Part shown: in pieces, positions 22,957 to 34,218 of the stretch
How the letters are laid out: each line of letters starts with the position of its first letter
Position numbering within the stretch: the stretch's first letter is position 1
Assembly (NCBI RefSeq): GCF_000003195.3
Contig: NC_012878.2
Location: forward strand, 16,902,641-16,966,640
Reading direction: 5' to 3'
DNA from: Sorghum bicolor
Lineage: Eukaryota; Streptophyta; Magnoliopsida; Poales; Poaceae
Length of the DNA stretch: 64,000 nucleotides
Notes under the pieces: generated by a model
Told to the model about the DNA's origin: nothing
Seen by the model: only the letters and a program-made list of their open reading frames with translations
The model's database searches: none
Translations under genes and position numbers: made by a program

Positions 22957-25954
22957 GTCAGTGACTCAACGGTCACCTCCTCTCTTTTATTCAAATCTAG
23001 ATTTCTTGCATTCTCGCAAAAATCATATCTCCAGTTCCTGAGATCCAAAATTTGTGAAATAAATTTTGTGATGTTCCTTGAGATGGCTAGTTTTGAATAA
23101 AAATGTAACATGCACTATGTTTTCTAGGAAAAATAATTGTTATGATTTAATCTTTTTATTTAAAGTGTAAATTCATATCTTTTGATATACTGCTCCTTTT
23201 GTTATGAAAGTTTTATGGTAGTCTTTGTGTGGTATTGGAATGCTATGATAAATATTTCATGATTTTTGAAGGGCGGTATCGTTGATATGAAATTTATGTT
23301 GATTCTATGGCTTGTTTTCTTATTTAAATCATAATAAATGATTTAAGCTTATGCTGATATTCTACTGTGGTGTCAAGCTTGTTTATGGTATTAGTAACAT
23401 GTAAATAATCTGAAATCTATTGTTTGACACTATCTAAGCCATGTTTCTTAATTTATGCAATAAGCACCTTGTTACTTGTTAAGTACTTATCTTAAGTTTG
23501 GCTTGTGCAATTGCTCTGAAAATTTTATAGTCATGTCAAGATGCTATGCTTGTGCTTCTCTAATGTTTGTAGATTTTTCTGAGCACTTTTGCTGGTATCT
23601 TGTCATTATGTCCTTTATGGAATTAAATTAATAAATGCCATGTTATTGAATGTTTAGGGGTTAACATGTGATGTTCTGGTAATCTTAGGTTATGCTTGTG
23701 CTTGTAAGCCAATTGGTTGGCACTAAATATGTTTTGGTGATGTCATCAAATAATTAATTAAAGGGGTAAAAGCTATTCTGGACAGCAAGGAAGTAATCTG
23801 ACCTTTGCTTAATGACAACTTTGTCTTCTGACTAACTTGTCTAAATAAAAGATGTTTTAAACTTTATGAACTAGCTGTGGCTTAATGTTGGGATCAATTG
23901 GTCCAGTAGTTTAAAAGTTATGGCTCTTCCAAGTTGGGTTCCAGAAATAGGTAATCTCTGTTTTTCTGGGACAGAACCTGGAACTTTGTTTAATTGACCT
24001 GTTTAATTTGTGAATCTTGCTGTGATATTTAAAGATGAAATGTAGACAATTTCATAATCTTTCCAGAATGTCCTCATTTATGATTTTTGGATCTGTATAA
24101 CTCTAGTTATGATTTATTTCTGATCTGTTCTGTTATGAGACGCTTGCTGCTTATAGTTTGACTTGCTAAGTCTTGCTAAGTTAGTTATCTTTTGTGAGCT
24201 TATCTTGGAAGTTTACTCAGTAAATGAGTGTCCAGTGAAGTTCTAATTATGTTATCAAGCATTCATCCTCATCTAGTGTGCACACATTCTTACTTATCGT
24301 GCATACAATAGGTGCACCGGACGCGACAGCTTCGTTCGAGCTCCAGGTGAACCCCGAAGGCCCGGAGTTCAATCCAGAAGCAGAGGTCCAGCAAGCCGGA
24401 CACGAGGAGCCTGAAGAGGAGGTCGAGTGCCCTAACCACGAGCCTGCATCGTTCGTGAAAGGCAAGCCCCGGAGCATCTTATGTTTCCCACTTTAAGTTC
24501 AAAGCAATCTTGATTATGTTATGTCTATTGATGCATTACGTATAGGAGTTGTGATGAAACCCTTGCTGCATTGTACTCACTCATTGTCCAGATATCTATC
24601 ACTACCTGGTTGTAGAGTTAGGAATCGAGTAGCAGCTTAGTCTTGCTTAATCGGTAGAAGTCAGGTGATATCCTGTAACCTGCGCGAAATAGGGTTGTGT
24701 CGGATCACGATTGGCTATATGTGCTATCGTGGGAAAGAACCTGATTGAAATGACTTAAGCCGGGCGGAGTTTTGCAAGGTTGTAGTAACTCCGTCTGTGG
24801 CAGCTAAGGACCGATCGTTGTACGTCCTCTTGTCATGTTGAACGCATGCCTGACACTTAGTTGGCCGGATAACTCGTTCCGACCGCGAAGCCAAGTAGTA
24901 TGACTCAGGCCAGAAGACCGGCAAGTATAAAGTGCGCACTACCGGAGGAAGTGCGGTGTGCGGGGGACCATTGGCGTAAGACAGGTGAGTTAAAAGTCCT
25001 GACCTCCCTGGCGGAGTGGTAGCCCTAGGAGTGCGGCGCTGATCGGAGCCGTGATTCCTGAGTCGTACCAAAGGTGACCCGCTTGCTCTCCGACGGGGGA
25101 TGCTTGGGTGAGTGCTAGGAATAACCCTCCAGCTGGATAGGAATCGATTCAAATCGCCTCCCGGATAGTGAGATCTTGACAGAGCAGCAGCAAACGTAGC
25201 ATACACTAAAGAACAATGGTTCGTGATAATGATGATAGCAAGAAAGAGCATATGATGAACTTGATATGGTTATTATTGTTTGTATTAATCAAGTGAAGTG
25301 CTTTAGTACAGGTGCTAATCTAGTGCTAGGCTAATAAAGATTAATACAATGCCTTTACAAAGAGTGTAGTAATCACTTGAGCTTTTGGCAAATGTTGAGT
25401 CAAGCCAGCTACACTTTATACTTAGCCTTGCTTGATCCCTTGTGTCTTTTATGTTTTACTAGACGGGTAAGTCTAGCTGAGTACATCCTCGTACTCAGGG
25501 TTTATTCCCACCTGTTGCAGATGATATCTTTTATGATGGCTTCTGCAAGACCTGTCTCCATCCCGCTGGGGATGAGGACTAAACCGTTGGGCAAGGTTCT
25601 CTAACTACTTTATACTTGTTGATTTTGATGGACGGCATGAGACTCTGACAGAACAAGATCTTGTGAAATGAACTTTGCAATGTGTGTTGTAAACTATTTT
25701 GCTTCCGCTACTATGAACTTGTGTTGTAATAACTAAGTAACTCCGATGTGGTGCCGCTTCGACGGCAATGAATGACTATGTAACATTCGCTGTGTTATGT
25801 TGAACTAGTACGATCTTGGTGGGTTGCAAGTTGGTTTGAAGTCCTTCGAGATTTCAGTTGACTACCGGGATTATATGGGCTCAAGTCTGGAAACTTGATT
25901 GCTAGTTGGTCATTTCTACACTTGAACTCTTATAATTTGGTCGGTTCTGTGACA
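22957..25954 (+). repeat. 3' LTR of Tekay element, part 2 of 2
   Basis: Resumes after the A2 target duplication and runs 2998 bp to TGTGACA at 25948-25954. The last 492 bp match the 5' LTR remnant. It is mostly AT-rich and gene-free. A short acidic open frame at 24278-24496 (ending PASFVKGKPRSILCFPL) is GC-richer than its surroundings; I do not claim it as a gene. After 25954 the sequence is Tat-element coding sequence, so the Tekay element is inserted into it. Confidence 0.85.
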
Positions 25955-26124
25955 ATAATAATGCAGAACGGACTGCCCCAGAGCAGACCGTAGAGCAGCC
26001 CACCGTTGTGGCTACGACGAAGGTGACCGAGGAGAGCCCGGCCCAAGACAAGGCCAGGGCGGGCACCCCCGACAAGGGGCGGTGAGACCACGGGGACTCC
26101 TCCTCCGAGCAGTGCAGCAGAGGA
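25955..26124 (+). pseudogene. Tat accessory ORF, 5' fragment left of the CACTA insertion
   Basis: A Pro, Thr, Glu and Ala-rich open stretch (for example EQTVEQPTVVATTKVTEES) on the plus strand, cut on its left by the Tekay LTR and on its right by the CACTA transposon. Composition and codon use match the start of the accessory ORF that resumes at 42189. Removing the CACTA element with one GGA duplicate brings an open frame on the left into phase with the frame on the right. This supports the two being parts of one gene. It has a stop near 26083 in one frame, so some frameshift decay is likely. Confidence 0.55.
26122..26124. other. Target site duplication GGA of CACTA element C1
   Basis: GGA lies before CACTACTAACTTCTA at 26125 and again after the right end at 42186-42188. 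Three bases is the standard CACTA target duplication length. Confidence 0.75.
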
Positions 26125-26156
26125 CACTACTAACTTCTATGTCTATCACAACACTA

Positions 26157-27090
26157 CAAAAGCGTTGCAATAGGCCCTATTTGGTTGAATATGTAGCAAT
26201 TGCCACCAAAACACTGGCGTTGCCAATGGTTGCAATAAGTCACGTTGCAATAAGTTATTACAACCGTTTTTAGTTTGGCGTTGCCAGTGCTAATGTGTAT
26301 TGCAACCATAGTGGTTCGTTGCGAAGCGTTGCAATTGAATGCTGTCGCAACGCCCATTGGAGTTGCAATATGAGCATTTGCAACGCTAGGTTACGTTGCA
26401 AGAGTTCAATTGATGCGTTGCAATATGAGCTCTTGTAACACTAAGATTCATTGCAAAAGCTGAATTGATGCGTTGCAATATGAGTACTTGCAACGCTAGA
26501 CTTCGTTGCTAGAGGTCATTTGACACGTTGCAATAGGAAAACTTGCAACACTAAGATTCATTGCGAAAGCTGAATTGATACGTTGCAATATGAGCACTCA
26601 CAACGCTAGACTTCATTGCAAGAGGTCGTTTGACACGTTGCAATAGGAACACTTGCAACACTAGGCTTTGTTGCAAGAGGTTAATTGATGCGTTGCAATA
26701 GCATTTATTGCCATGATAAAATTTGGTTGCCAAATATTTTATTGCCACGGCATTGCACTCGTTGCGATAGCATTTGCACTATTGCCACGAAAACTCTGGT
26801 GTTGCAATATTACCTCTTGCCACGATGTTTATTGGTTGCGAGATATGATGTGCTATTGCTACGGTTTTTAGTTCGTGGCAATAGTATTTTTGCATCGAAT
26901 TGTTCACCGTTGCAACAGACCATTCGCTATTTCGACAACCATTGTTGCAACACAATTTTATCGTTGTGGTAGTTTAAATGTTTTTGCAACGTTAGCAATG
27001 TCGTGGCAATATGTAAATGATTTTTGCAACGATAGCAATGCCGTGATAATAGTGTTTATTACAATGCTAGTAGTGACTATGCTTTCTGTT
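26157..27090. repeat. Left subterminal repeats of CACTA C1
   Basis: Dozens of copies of ttgcaa-core motifs such as cgttgcaata and cttgcaacg occur in both orientations. TnpA-type proteins of this superfamily bind such repeats. The most regular part is a 55-bp tandem array at 26359-26688. Confidence 0.85.
26359..26688. repeat. Six 55-bp tandem units in the left subterminal region
   Basis: Units start at 26359, 26414, 26469, 26524, 26579 and 26634, and the next partial unit begins at 26689, so spacing is exactly 55 bp. Each unit has an outer CGTTGCAATA, an inner CTTGCAAC-type core and an inverted core near its end. Units alternate between two sequence variants (ATATGAG and ATAGGAA after the first core). 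Confidence 0.85.
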
Positions 27091-28207
27091 GCAATATCAA
27101 GAGACCATAATAAAAAAGTTTGCACTCGCATATGTTAACTTCAATGAAACATCCAATTCAATATTCTGACATACAATTCAAATAGTAACTGAAACAATAA
27201 ATGTAGTTCACTGAATTTTGGACAATTTAAAGAAACTTTGTAACTAGATGACACTTCCAAAAACATCTATGTAGCCTTCAGTACTTCACAATCAGCCCAA
27301 TATGTCATCGCCTCGCCTCCCACTGAATCCTTCTGCAGTCACTGCAAAAACAGTAAGAATATGATATTAGGAAAACTTAAATAAGATCAGTGAAGCATTC
27401 AAATTCTAAATCATATCTTTTAATTTCTGACATCCAAAACTGAACATCAAACTTCACAAAATCAGCAACACCACAATCATCCTACAAGAGAAACCATACT
27501 TATCTTTTTTATATCTTTTAATCTACAAAAGTAATGCTAGTAAGTAAAAAAACTTTCAGAATTTAACGAGAAAGGTGAACAACTTTCATTGGTCAAAAAA
27601 ATTTTATTTGCTTAGTAAACTATCATAATATTCAGCTCAGTGAAGACTATGAAATCTGTCTTGAGGTTTGATAGTCAATGATGACACCCTGATTATCTAG
27701 TAAACCACTAATCCAAAAATTACGAAACTTCACCAGAGAATGCACAATTTTCTTATTCATAACTTTAGTTATATAGCTCTATGCAGTAAAAGATCAATAA
27801 GATCCATTAATCATAGTGGCAACCCTGAGTGTTGAATCTGACAACACAAATCTAACAGTCCACTTTAAATTTCATACGTGTAGTTCTAGGAATCCAAAAA
27901 TTGTGATCTGTACCAATATGGAAAGCTTGATAAAAACCCTACAACTTTTGTTTAGAAACTAGTCAGAACAAGATAGCCAACTTTAAACTACAATGTCTCT
28001 TAAACCACAAGGCCAAAACTTATGATCTCGACCTTCCTAGATAAAATTCTAAGTCTTCTACAAATACTTCAACATGTGGTAAATTTAATTCAGGATGTAA
28101 CACATCCATATTCAAAGAGGAACAGAAACTGCCATTCAAGCTCACAACAGCCATTCAAGCTCACATAAATATAAAATGCAGTGGCAGCAAGTAAAAATGA
28201 CCAAAAT
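27091..28207 (-). other. Gene-free stretch of CACTA C1
   Basis: AT-rich sequence between the left subterminal repeats and the 3' end of the TnpA-like gene. I see no coding exon. It would be the 3' untranslated or flanking region of that gene. Confidence 0.5.
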
Positions 28208-30431
28208 TTAGATTCTAATTACCTTCCTCTTTTTGTTACTTCTTGTTCCACTCATGAGCTGTTGCTGTGTGATATATGTCTTCGATGGTGCCACATTTGT
28301 AGTGTTTTCATCGAAAAGGTTTTTGCTCACAAGACTAGTACTTCTATTAGAAGGAGTAGCTGCATCTTTTTGTACAATCACAACACTTTGAGGCTGAGTG
28401 TAGAAACAATAAAATATTTTTTAGATACAGTTCATGGTACTCAAGATCACATGAAAATTAGTGCAACAATAATGTCATTACCTGCTGTAACTCATTTTCT
28501 TGATCATGTTCAGCAGTCGCATCGTTGCCTTGTATGGCTGGTGCAACTTGTATAGTGTCAATGTTTTGAGGGGTACTCTACACAATAAATATTGAGGTAA
28601 AAGACTAGTCACCATCATAATCATAAGTTTGTTAAGAGGAAGAAGGATTAATTTTTTTTTGAAAATTTACCATATTCATATTTGCTTCCTTGTGATGTGC
28701 TAACATATTAACCATGTCTTGCTTCATTTCTTCTCTTATTTTTATCTTAGCCTCTTCGAGTTCCTGTTGCATCTTCCTTCTATCTTCTTCTCTCTCCCTC
28801 TCCCTTTCTACAACTTCGTTTGCAATCTGTTCTTTTAGCTTCTCAACCTCTGCTTGAAAAGCAATGCTCTTCTCTCTAGCTGCAGCTTCAACACGTGAAT
28901 GTACTTCAAGGTTCTCTTCCATAAGTTCTCTGCGAGTTTGATACTTAGCCAAATTTCCACGCCCATGTAACTTGGATGATTTGATTTGTGTGGTTTCTTT
29001 GTAGCATGACTGGAAAATCATGTTCTCCTCAGCAGATGAAAGTGATTGTGCATCAGGTTATAAACCAATCTCACCAATTTTCATGGATGCATTTTCCTAA
29101 GTAAAAGAACAAAGTTTGTTACAAGTTGCTTGACAGAAGCAGCACTTATATAAAAAGGCTTTTGGAAAGATTTACTCACATATAGTGCAGCTGATATACA
29201 ATTTGACCATTTGCCATGTTTTGTGTGAGTGCTCCTCTAAAGAAGAAGATCATTTGGCTCTTCACCAGTTTCTTTGTTTCTCTAGAATGCCAATACATAT
29301 TTGAAAAATAGTGTGGATAATAAAATGGAAAGACCAGACTAGTGAACCATATGGATACCTGCTCGTAGCTACACTGAGAGAAATTTTTTGAACCCATCAG
29401 ATGTGTGGTTCTTTGTTGCTTACATTTGGAGGAGTTCTGGCTGCTAGTCTTCTGCAAAATGAGTTCAAGTGGCATATGTGAGAATGCAACATTGATGCAC
29501 AAAGCTTGTTTGAGAAAGTACATTTTACTAGAACTGACCTTGAATTCATCAGATGAAAAATACAACAGCAGATAGTGCCACTCAACAATGTCGATTTCTT
29601 CAGGTTTATTTATTATTCTCTCAGCATAGGTATTGTAAGCCTTCTATGTGGCACTCAGAGCTGCTCGCCATCCTTTGTACCGCTCCCTAGCAATGCCCCA
29701 TATCTTCATCTTTTTTTTTCCAAAGTGCTAATGTTGGTGAAGTTCCACGTAAGCTGCTTATAATTTAAAAGCAATCAAATGTTTAAAAAATATAATATAA
29801 GACACAAGTACAAAAAAAAGTAGTACGAAGCATACCAGCATCTCTTCTGCAATTTGCTCTTTGACTTCCTCCTTTATACCCTTCCAACTATTTACTCCAA
29901 TCAGCGGTGCCCATTTCCTTGTAAACAGCACGATTTCATCCAAAAATGGACTGGCGTTCGGTCCAATTGGACCTCCACGGGTTGCTGAAAATTTAATTGA
30001 GAGTTTTTGGGTGCGTTCCTTAACTCTCCTACTGATTACTGTTTTTCCTTTGACTGTACCACGACCTTTTTTCTTAGGTTGATTGGGGCCACCTCCTTGC
30101 AAAAAAAGGCAACAGTAAACTCCAACTGTCTTAGCTCTCAATTTAAGGAAGTAAACACAATATTAAAAGTATATGTATCATCACAAACCATTTTCCTGTC
30201 CCCTTGGCCTCCTTGCATGGCTTGTCCTATTTGAGGGTGGTTTCAAGCTCCTTCCATTACTTTCATCTTCTTCATTTATGATGCCATCCATGTTAGGTTG
30301 CTCAAGATATGCCACTGGACAAGGTTATTACCTTCAGTTATTAAAAACATAGAAGTGAAATATATAGTGCTGTAAAAAGGATATTAATTACTTATTTCTC
30401 GCAAGTCCCCTTTCATCTTTAAAAACTCCCT

Positions 30432-30436
30432 ATATG
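30432..30436. other. Target site duplication ATATG of the PMD LTR element
   Basis: ATATG precedes TGTTGGTGC at 30437 and is repeated at 32840-32844 after ATCAACA. Confidence 0.9.
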
Positions 30437-31162
30437 TGTTGGTGCAAAAGCTGATCTGCAAACACAAAGGGCTATTACCCGATTCAAACGTTAAGGCGTG
30501 CTAGCCGATTTGACCTTACAATCAACAAAGGTGGTAACTTGAACACTTTGGTCCTGACAACAGCGATGCGCCCGGATATCACGGCCAAGAGGTGATTACG
30601 CGAAACTTGAGAACGCGCCGAGTTTGACTCGATGAATTCCTAAGAACACATAGTAAAAAGAAAATATGACAAAGTCATCGAAAAAGTATATACTAGAATA
30701 TGAATAAAAACTTGTGTTTGATTGATTGATAGATAGCTCATTACATTGCCCTAGAGTCTAAATTTATACCCTGTCCAAAGAGCTACAACCAGACACGACT
30801 AGGACTCAAATTCCAAATTAAACGGAACCCGTATACAAAACGAATCCTAATAACTAAGGAAAACATTAAACTATCTCCCGTAACCGATCGGGACACTACC
30901 ACGATTCAATCGACAACCTCCGCGCTTTTCTTCAGAGTCATCGGCAGACTACCTGTTACAGCTATCGGCAAACACCGGCACTGGTCATCGGTACGAATAG
31001 GTCACCACTTCTATACTTGGTCATATCCGGCTGTTTCCCATCGGCAACTACCCTTATCGGCAACCCTCTTGTAGACTAATCACCATTGCTCCATCTGCCG
31101 ATCTACACCCCATTAACTCTAGGCGTGTATCAAAAGCTACGTGTCCAAAAACGGTGTCAACA
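30437..31162 (+). repeat. Left LTR of element P
   Basis: 726 bp with ends TGTTG and CAACA. No TATA box is obvious inside it. A TATA box instead lies in the internal region at 31562-31569. Confidence 0.8.
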
Positions 31163-31561
31163 CAGGCCCCACAATTTCGGAGTATAAAATCATTAATGCT
31201 CCAAAATTTTCTGCAGTAATGACGCCTTTCCGCAATTACTTCTCCCAATTTGCCAATCAGTCACCAAATCTAAATAACCTTGGCCCGATTCTCCCACAGA
31301 TTCCTCGAATTCCTCAACATCTCGAATCGAACCTCCCCACTTATGTGCTCATCGGCAATATTACCGTTGGAGAAAACTGCCGATGGGCCGACCAGGTGAT
31401 CTTGCACAGTAAAATATCTTCAAAATCATGACCGCTTGCTGTCAAATCACATGCGCAATCCCTTGATTACTGTGCGAACAGTTACCATATCCACCTGAAC
31501 ACCCTCGGATTTCACGGATGCGGCAAAGAGATAAGTCAGATTTGCCCCTGCCCGTTTTGTC

Positions 31562-31569
31562 CTATAAAT
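31562..31569 (+). promoter_or_regulatory. TATA box upstream of the PMD ORF
   Basis: tataaata in cctataaatacttcc, 150 bp upstream of the ATG at 31720. An internal promoter outside the LTR is unusual for a retrotransposon and resembles a host gene promoter. Confidence 0.5.
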
Positions 31570-31719
31570 ACTTCCTTCTCTGGTACTCTTTCTCCATCTT
31601 GTCATTCTACAGCCCCAAATCCACCTTCCTGGCGGTGACATTGCCTGAGAACCCAAGAGCTCCAGCAAGAGCCTCCTCCACCAATCTTCCAAGTCCTCGA
31701 TCCTCTCCCTTGGGAAGAA

Positions 31720-32655
31720 ATGGCCATCAACTTCGTCATTCCTGAGGTCAGTCTACCATCCCTCTCTTTTCTGCACTTTTGTTGTACTTCTGTTCATCTG
31801 CGATTCTTTTTACTGAGTACTTTTTCTTCTTCCTTTTCGTTTCTTTTCTGTTCCTCCATCCTCAAAACTTTTTAGGAGTTGGCCGATAAGATCGTGATTC
31901 CTACCGATCAACCTCACTTCCAATGTATTGGCCCATTGGGAAACCTAGATCCTACCGATCTGATAAACGCATAGACAAATAGGATCCCTTTTAGAGCCGA
32001 AAATTTCTCCTTAGATCTGTGGAAGGATGCTTTCCGTTCCTGGCCCAGCCCCACCAAAGGATGGAAAGACTGGTTCCTGAGAATCAGCAATTCAAATAAA
32101 GTCCATTGGGGTGAACGAAAATTGGACTAGTGTATCAGGCTATCCATTGCCGATATGGAGAGGAACGAGTCGCTGCTGATAGCTGCTTCCTACTTTTGGT
32201 CAGACAAGCTTAATGCTTTTGTATTTGGCCATGGTCCTGCTTCACCTACTCTTGCCGATGTACTCATGCTCACCGGCTTAGACATATCAATTGCCGATAA
32301 CAGTCACCTGTTTGATAACAAACCCAGTTCTAAGGTAGAGACTCGCAGTATCGGCGGTTGGTCTGGATACATTCAGAAGTACCAAAAAACAGGGTCTGTC
32401 GGGGAAAGGGAACAAGCCACCTTTCTTAATATGTGGCTCGATAAGTTTGTATTCTGCGGCCGATTGGCAGGACCAACTTCTGTTTACTTATCAGCAGCAG
32501 AAAAACTGGGCACTGGTGGCCGATTTCCTCTTGGCTGATATTTGCTTGGTTCTGTCTATCACCTCCTTCACCAAATAGCTAAGAAACTCCTTCTAGGCCA
32601 ACCCATCGGCAATTTAGGGGGACCTTGGTGGTTCATCAACATGTGGCTTGGTGTC
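31720..32655 (+). pseudogene. Plant mobile domain protein, intron-containing and truncated
   Basis: Exon 1 is 31720-31746 (MAINFVIPE) and an intron runs 31747-31875 (GT to TTTTTAG). Exon 2 starts at 31876 in the same phase and continues to the deletion point at about 32655. The segment WSDKLNAFVFGHG followed by PTLADVLMLTGLDI is the signature of the plant mobile domain (aminotransferase-like PMD family), which occurs in host MAIN/MAIL proteins and in Ty3 and MULE elements. In-frame stops at 31972 (TAG), 32128 (TAG) and 32536 (TGA) and loss of the C-terminus make it a pseudogene. Similarity to the family is read from motifs only. Confidence 0.72.
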
Positions 32656-32839
32656 CACTGGTCATCGGTACGAATACGTCACCACTTCTGGACTTGGTCA
32701 TATCCGATTGTTTCCCATCGGCAACTAGCCTTATCGGCAACCCTCCTGTAGACTAATCACCATTGCTCCATCTGCCGATCTACACCCCATTAACTCCAGG
32801 CGTGTATCAAAAGCTACGTGTCCAAATATGGTATCAACA
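32656..32839 (+). repeat. Right LTR of element P, 5'-deleted
   Basis: 184 bp matching the 3' end of the left LTR, from cactggtcatcggtacg to ATCAACA. The missing first 540 bp and the abrupt end of the ORF indicate one internal deletion. Confidence 0.8.
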
Positions 32840-33411
32840 ATATGTGTCAGTTGTTTCTGTCCTATTGGTATCCTTCAAATCTGTTAGTCACCAAAATATG
32901 TTAGATATAGTTTAGTTTATATAAGGGTGTAAATTATGAACAGTAACAATACAAACAATAAAATATATAGTACAATATACCTTTCTTTCTCTCTAGTGGT
33001 AGGTTTTCTAGCCAGACCTTGTACGCATTAAGTTCATCATCCATAAACGGATGGTCATCATCTTCTTCTTCTTCGGTGTGTTGCCTTGGTCGCTTCATTG
33101 GTGTTATGCTAACTGGTTCTCTTTTCTCTTGCTGGTGTGAGAGTACTAATCTAATTTCCTTCTCCATTTCATTTTCTTATATCATAATCTCTGCATGGTT
33201 GATATAATCTATGGGCTCAAGAGTAGCTACATCTCTTCCACAACGCTTCTTGTAGTATAAAAAATCCCGGACAGCGTACCCAAGCTGGTCCTTAAGAGAT
33301 GACAATATTGTGAATCTTAGATCACTCCTTTGAATTCTGAACATGACATACTCCTGATTTGGAAGTCCATTCTTGCAATGAACATATAGAGTCCAGAGTT
33401 CACCTTTACCA

Positions 33412-34012
33412 CTATACCCATAGAATGGTGGTTGATAAATAAACAATTATTACAAAAGGAGATTTAGAGGATAAAGTTTGACAAATAAAGAAGTCACTGT
33501 ACTCATAGTACAAGTGTAGACAAATAAAGAAGTATTAAATAAGGAGATTCATTAACTAACACTATGCCACTGTTAGTTAATTTACAATAAATAAACAGGT
33601 CACTGTAAGCCATTGTAACGAGAATGTGAACTTACAATTTATTCTAGAACATAAAGAACTAGTTAGAAACTTCACCTAAATTTACACTCAATTATTCTAG
33701 AAAACTACAATTAAAAAGAAACTTAAGCAATCATTCTACAACGAAAACAATCAGTAAGAAACAACACCTAAATTTGCACATTCAGTAAGAAATTTAAGGA
33801 AAAATTTAAGAAACTACAATCAGTAAGAAAATATACCTAAAAGTCGTACCTATAATTTTGCACTGAATTATTCTGCAACATAAACAATCAATAAGAAACT
33901 ACACCCTAATTACAGCTAGTAAACTGCGAACACTAATTAACTTATATAAGTCGGTATAAACTGCAAACCCTAATTAACACATATCCTTTGAAACCCTAAT
34001 TACAACTAGTAC
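33412..34012 (-). other. First intron of the TnpA-like gene
   Basis: 601 bp between exon 1 and exon 2, AT-rich, no gene seen. Donor CAG/GTACTAG and acceptor GTATAG join in matching phase. Confidence 0.55.
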
Positions 34013-34218
34013 CTGGGCTTATATGGAGTTGTGAAACCTTCATCGTCTTCGATTTCGAGGGTGGCTTCTGTGTACCGATGGGCACCCATGGTGGTAGTGT
34101 CGTTGTCATCGCTTGGAGGCTGAGAAATCGACATCCTGCCTGGTGGTGTCACCGTTGTCGTGGTCGTCATGGACCTCGGACGCGTCAGCGGTGTCCTGTA
34201 TGGCCGCTGGGGCGCCAT

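Larger units (their letters stand above)
5164..25954 (+). mobile_element. Tekay-type Ty3 chromovirus with nested insertions (element T)
   Basis: The truncated 5' LTR (5164-5656) and the 3' LTR end (25463-25954) match almost base for base, and both end TTCTGTGACA. Between them lie a degenerate initiator-Met primer site, a pre-gag ORF, gag, protease, RT, RNase H, integrase and a C-terminal chromodomain. Then come a polypurine tract and an LTR starting TGTAACACC. The chromodomain after integrase and the TGTAACACCCC LTR start point to the Tekay/Del clade. The 3' LTR is split by the complete Athila-type element at 13732-22951. The left end is hidden by element R. About 16 differences in 493 compared LTR bases make this clearly older than the inserted element. 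It is coding-defective. Confidence 0.9.
30437..32839 (+). mobile_element. LTR retroelement carrying a plant mobile domain ORF (element P)
   Basis: A 2403-bp insertion bounded by ATATG duplications. The left LTR is 726 bp (30437-31162, TGTTGGTGC to GTGTCAACA). The right LTR is cut down to its last 184 bp (32656-32839), which match 30979-31162 closely. Internal sequence holds an intron-containing ORF with a plant mobile domain and no gag, RT or integrase, so this is a non-autonomous element that later suffered a deletion. The hexamer GCCGAT and its complement recur throughout the LTR and coding part. It lies inside an exon of the TnpA-like gene, in the opposite orientation. Confidence 0.85.
28208..34218 (-). 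pseudogene. TnpA-like protein gene (Ptta/En/Spm family), multi-exon, disrupted
   Basis: A consistent exon chain can be read on the minus strand. Exon 1 is 34218-34013, starting MAPQRPYRTPL. Next are 33411-32981 and an exon split by a retrotransposon (32856-32840 plus 30431-30392). Then come 30314-30189, 30095-29836, about 29754-29539, one around 29457-29370, a coiled-coil exon about 29021-28665, 28577-28482 and 28393-28208. GT and AG sites fit and phases agree at the first six junctions. Exons 5-7 match the plant En/Spm transposase_24 layout: KERTQKLSIKF, then RERYKGWRAAL, then NSSKCKQQRTTHLMGSKNF. A Glu/Lys/Arg-rich coiled coil follows. Such proteins bind subterminal repeats and assist transposition in the nucleus. 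In-frame stops at 33177-33179 and 29644-29646 and the inserted LTR element indicate loss of function. Confidence 0.8.

Noticed and set aside
24724..25251. 175-codon frame on the minus strand in the Tekay LTR
   Set aside because: It lies in a well-defined LTR, has no domain and is antisense to it.
26152..26161. CACTACAAAA taken as the left terminus of the CACTA element
   Set aside because: No inverted partner is found at the right end, whereas CACTACTAACTTCTA at 26125 pairs with the right end and is flanked by GGA duplicates. Kept as a finding only.
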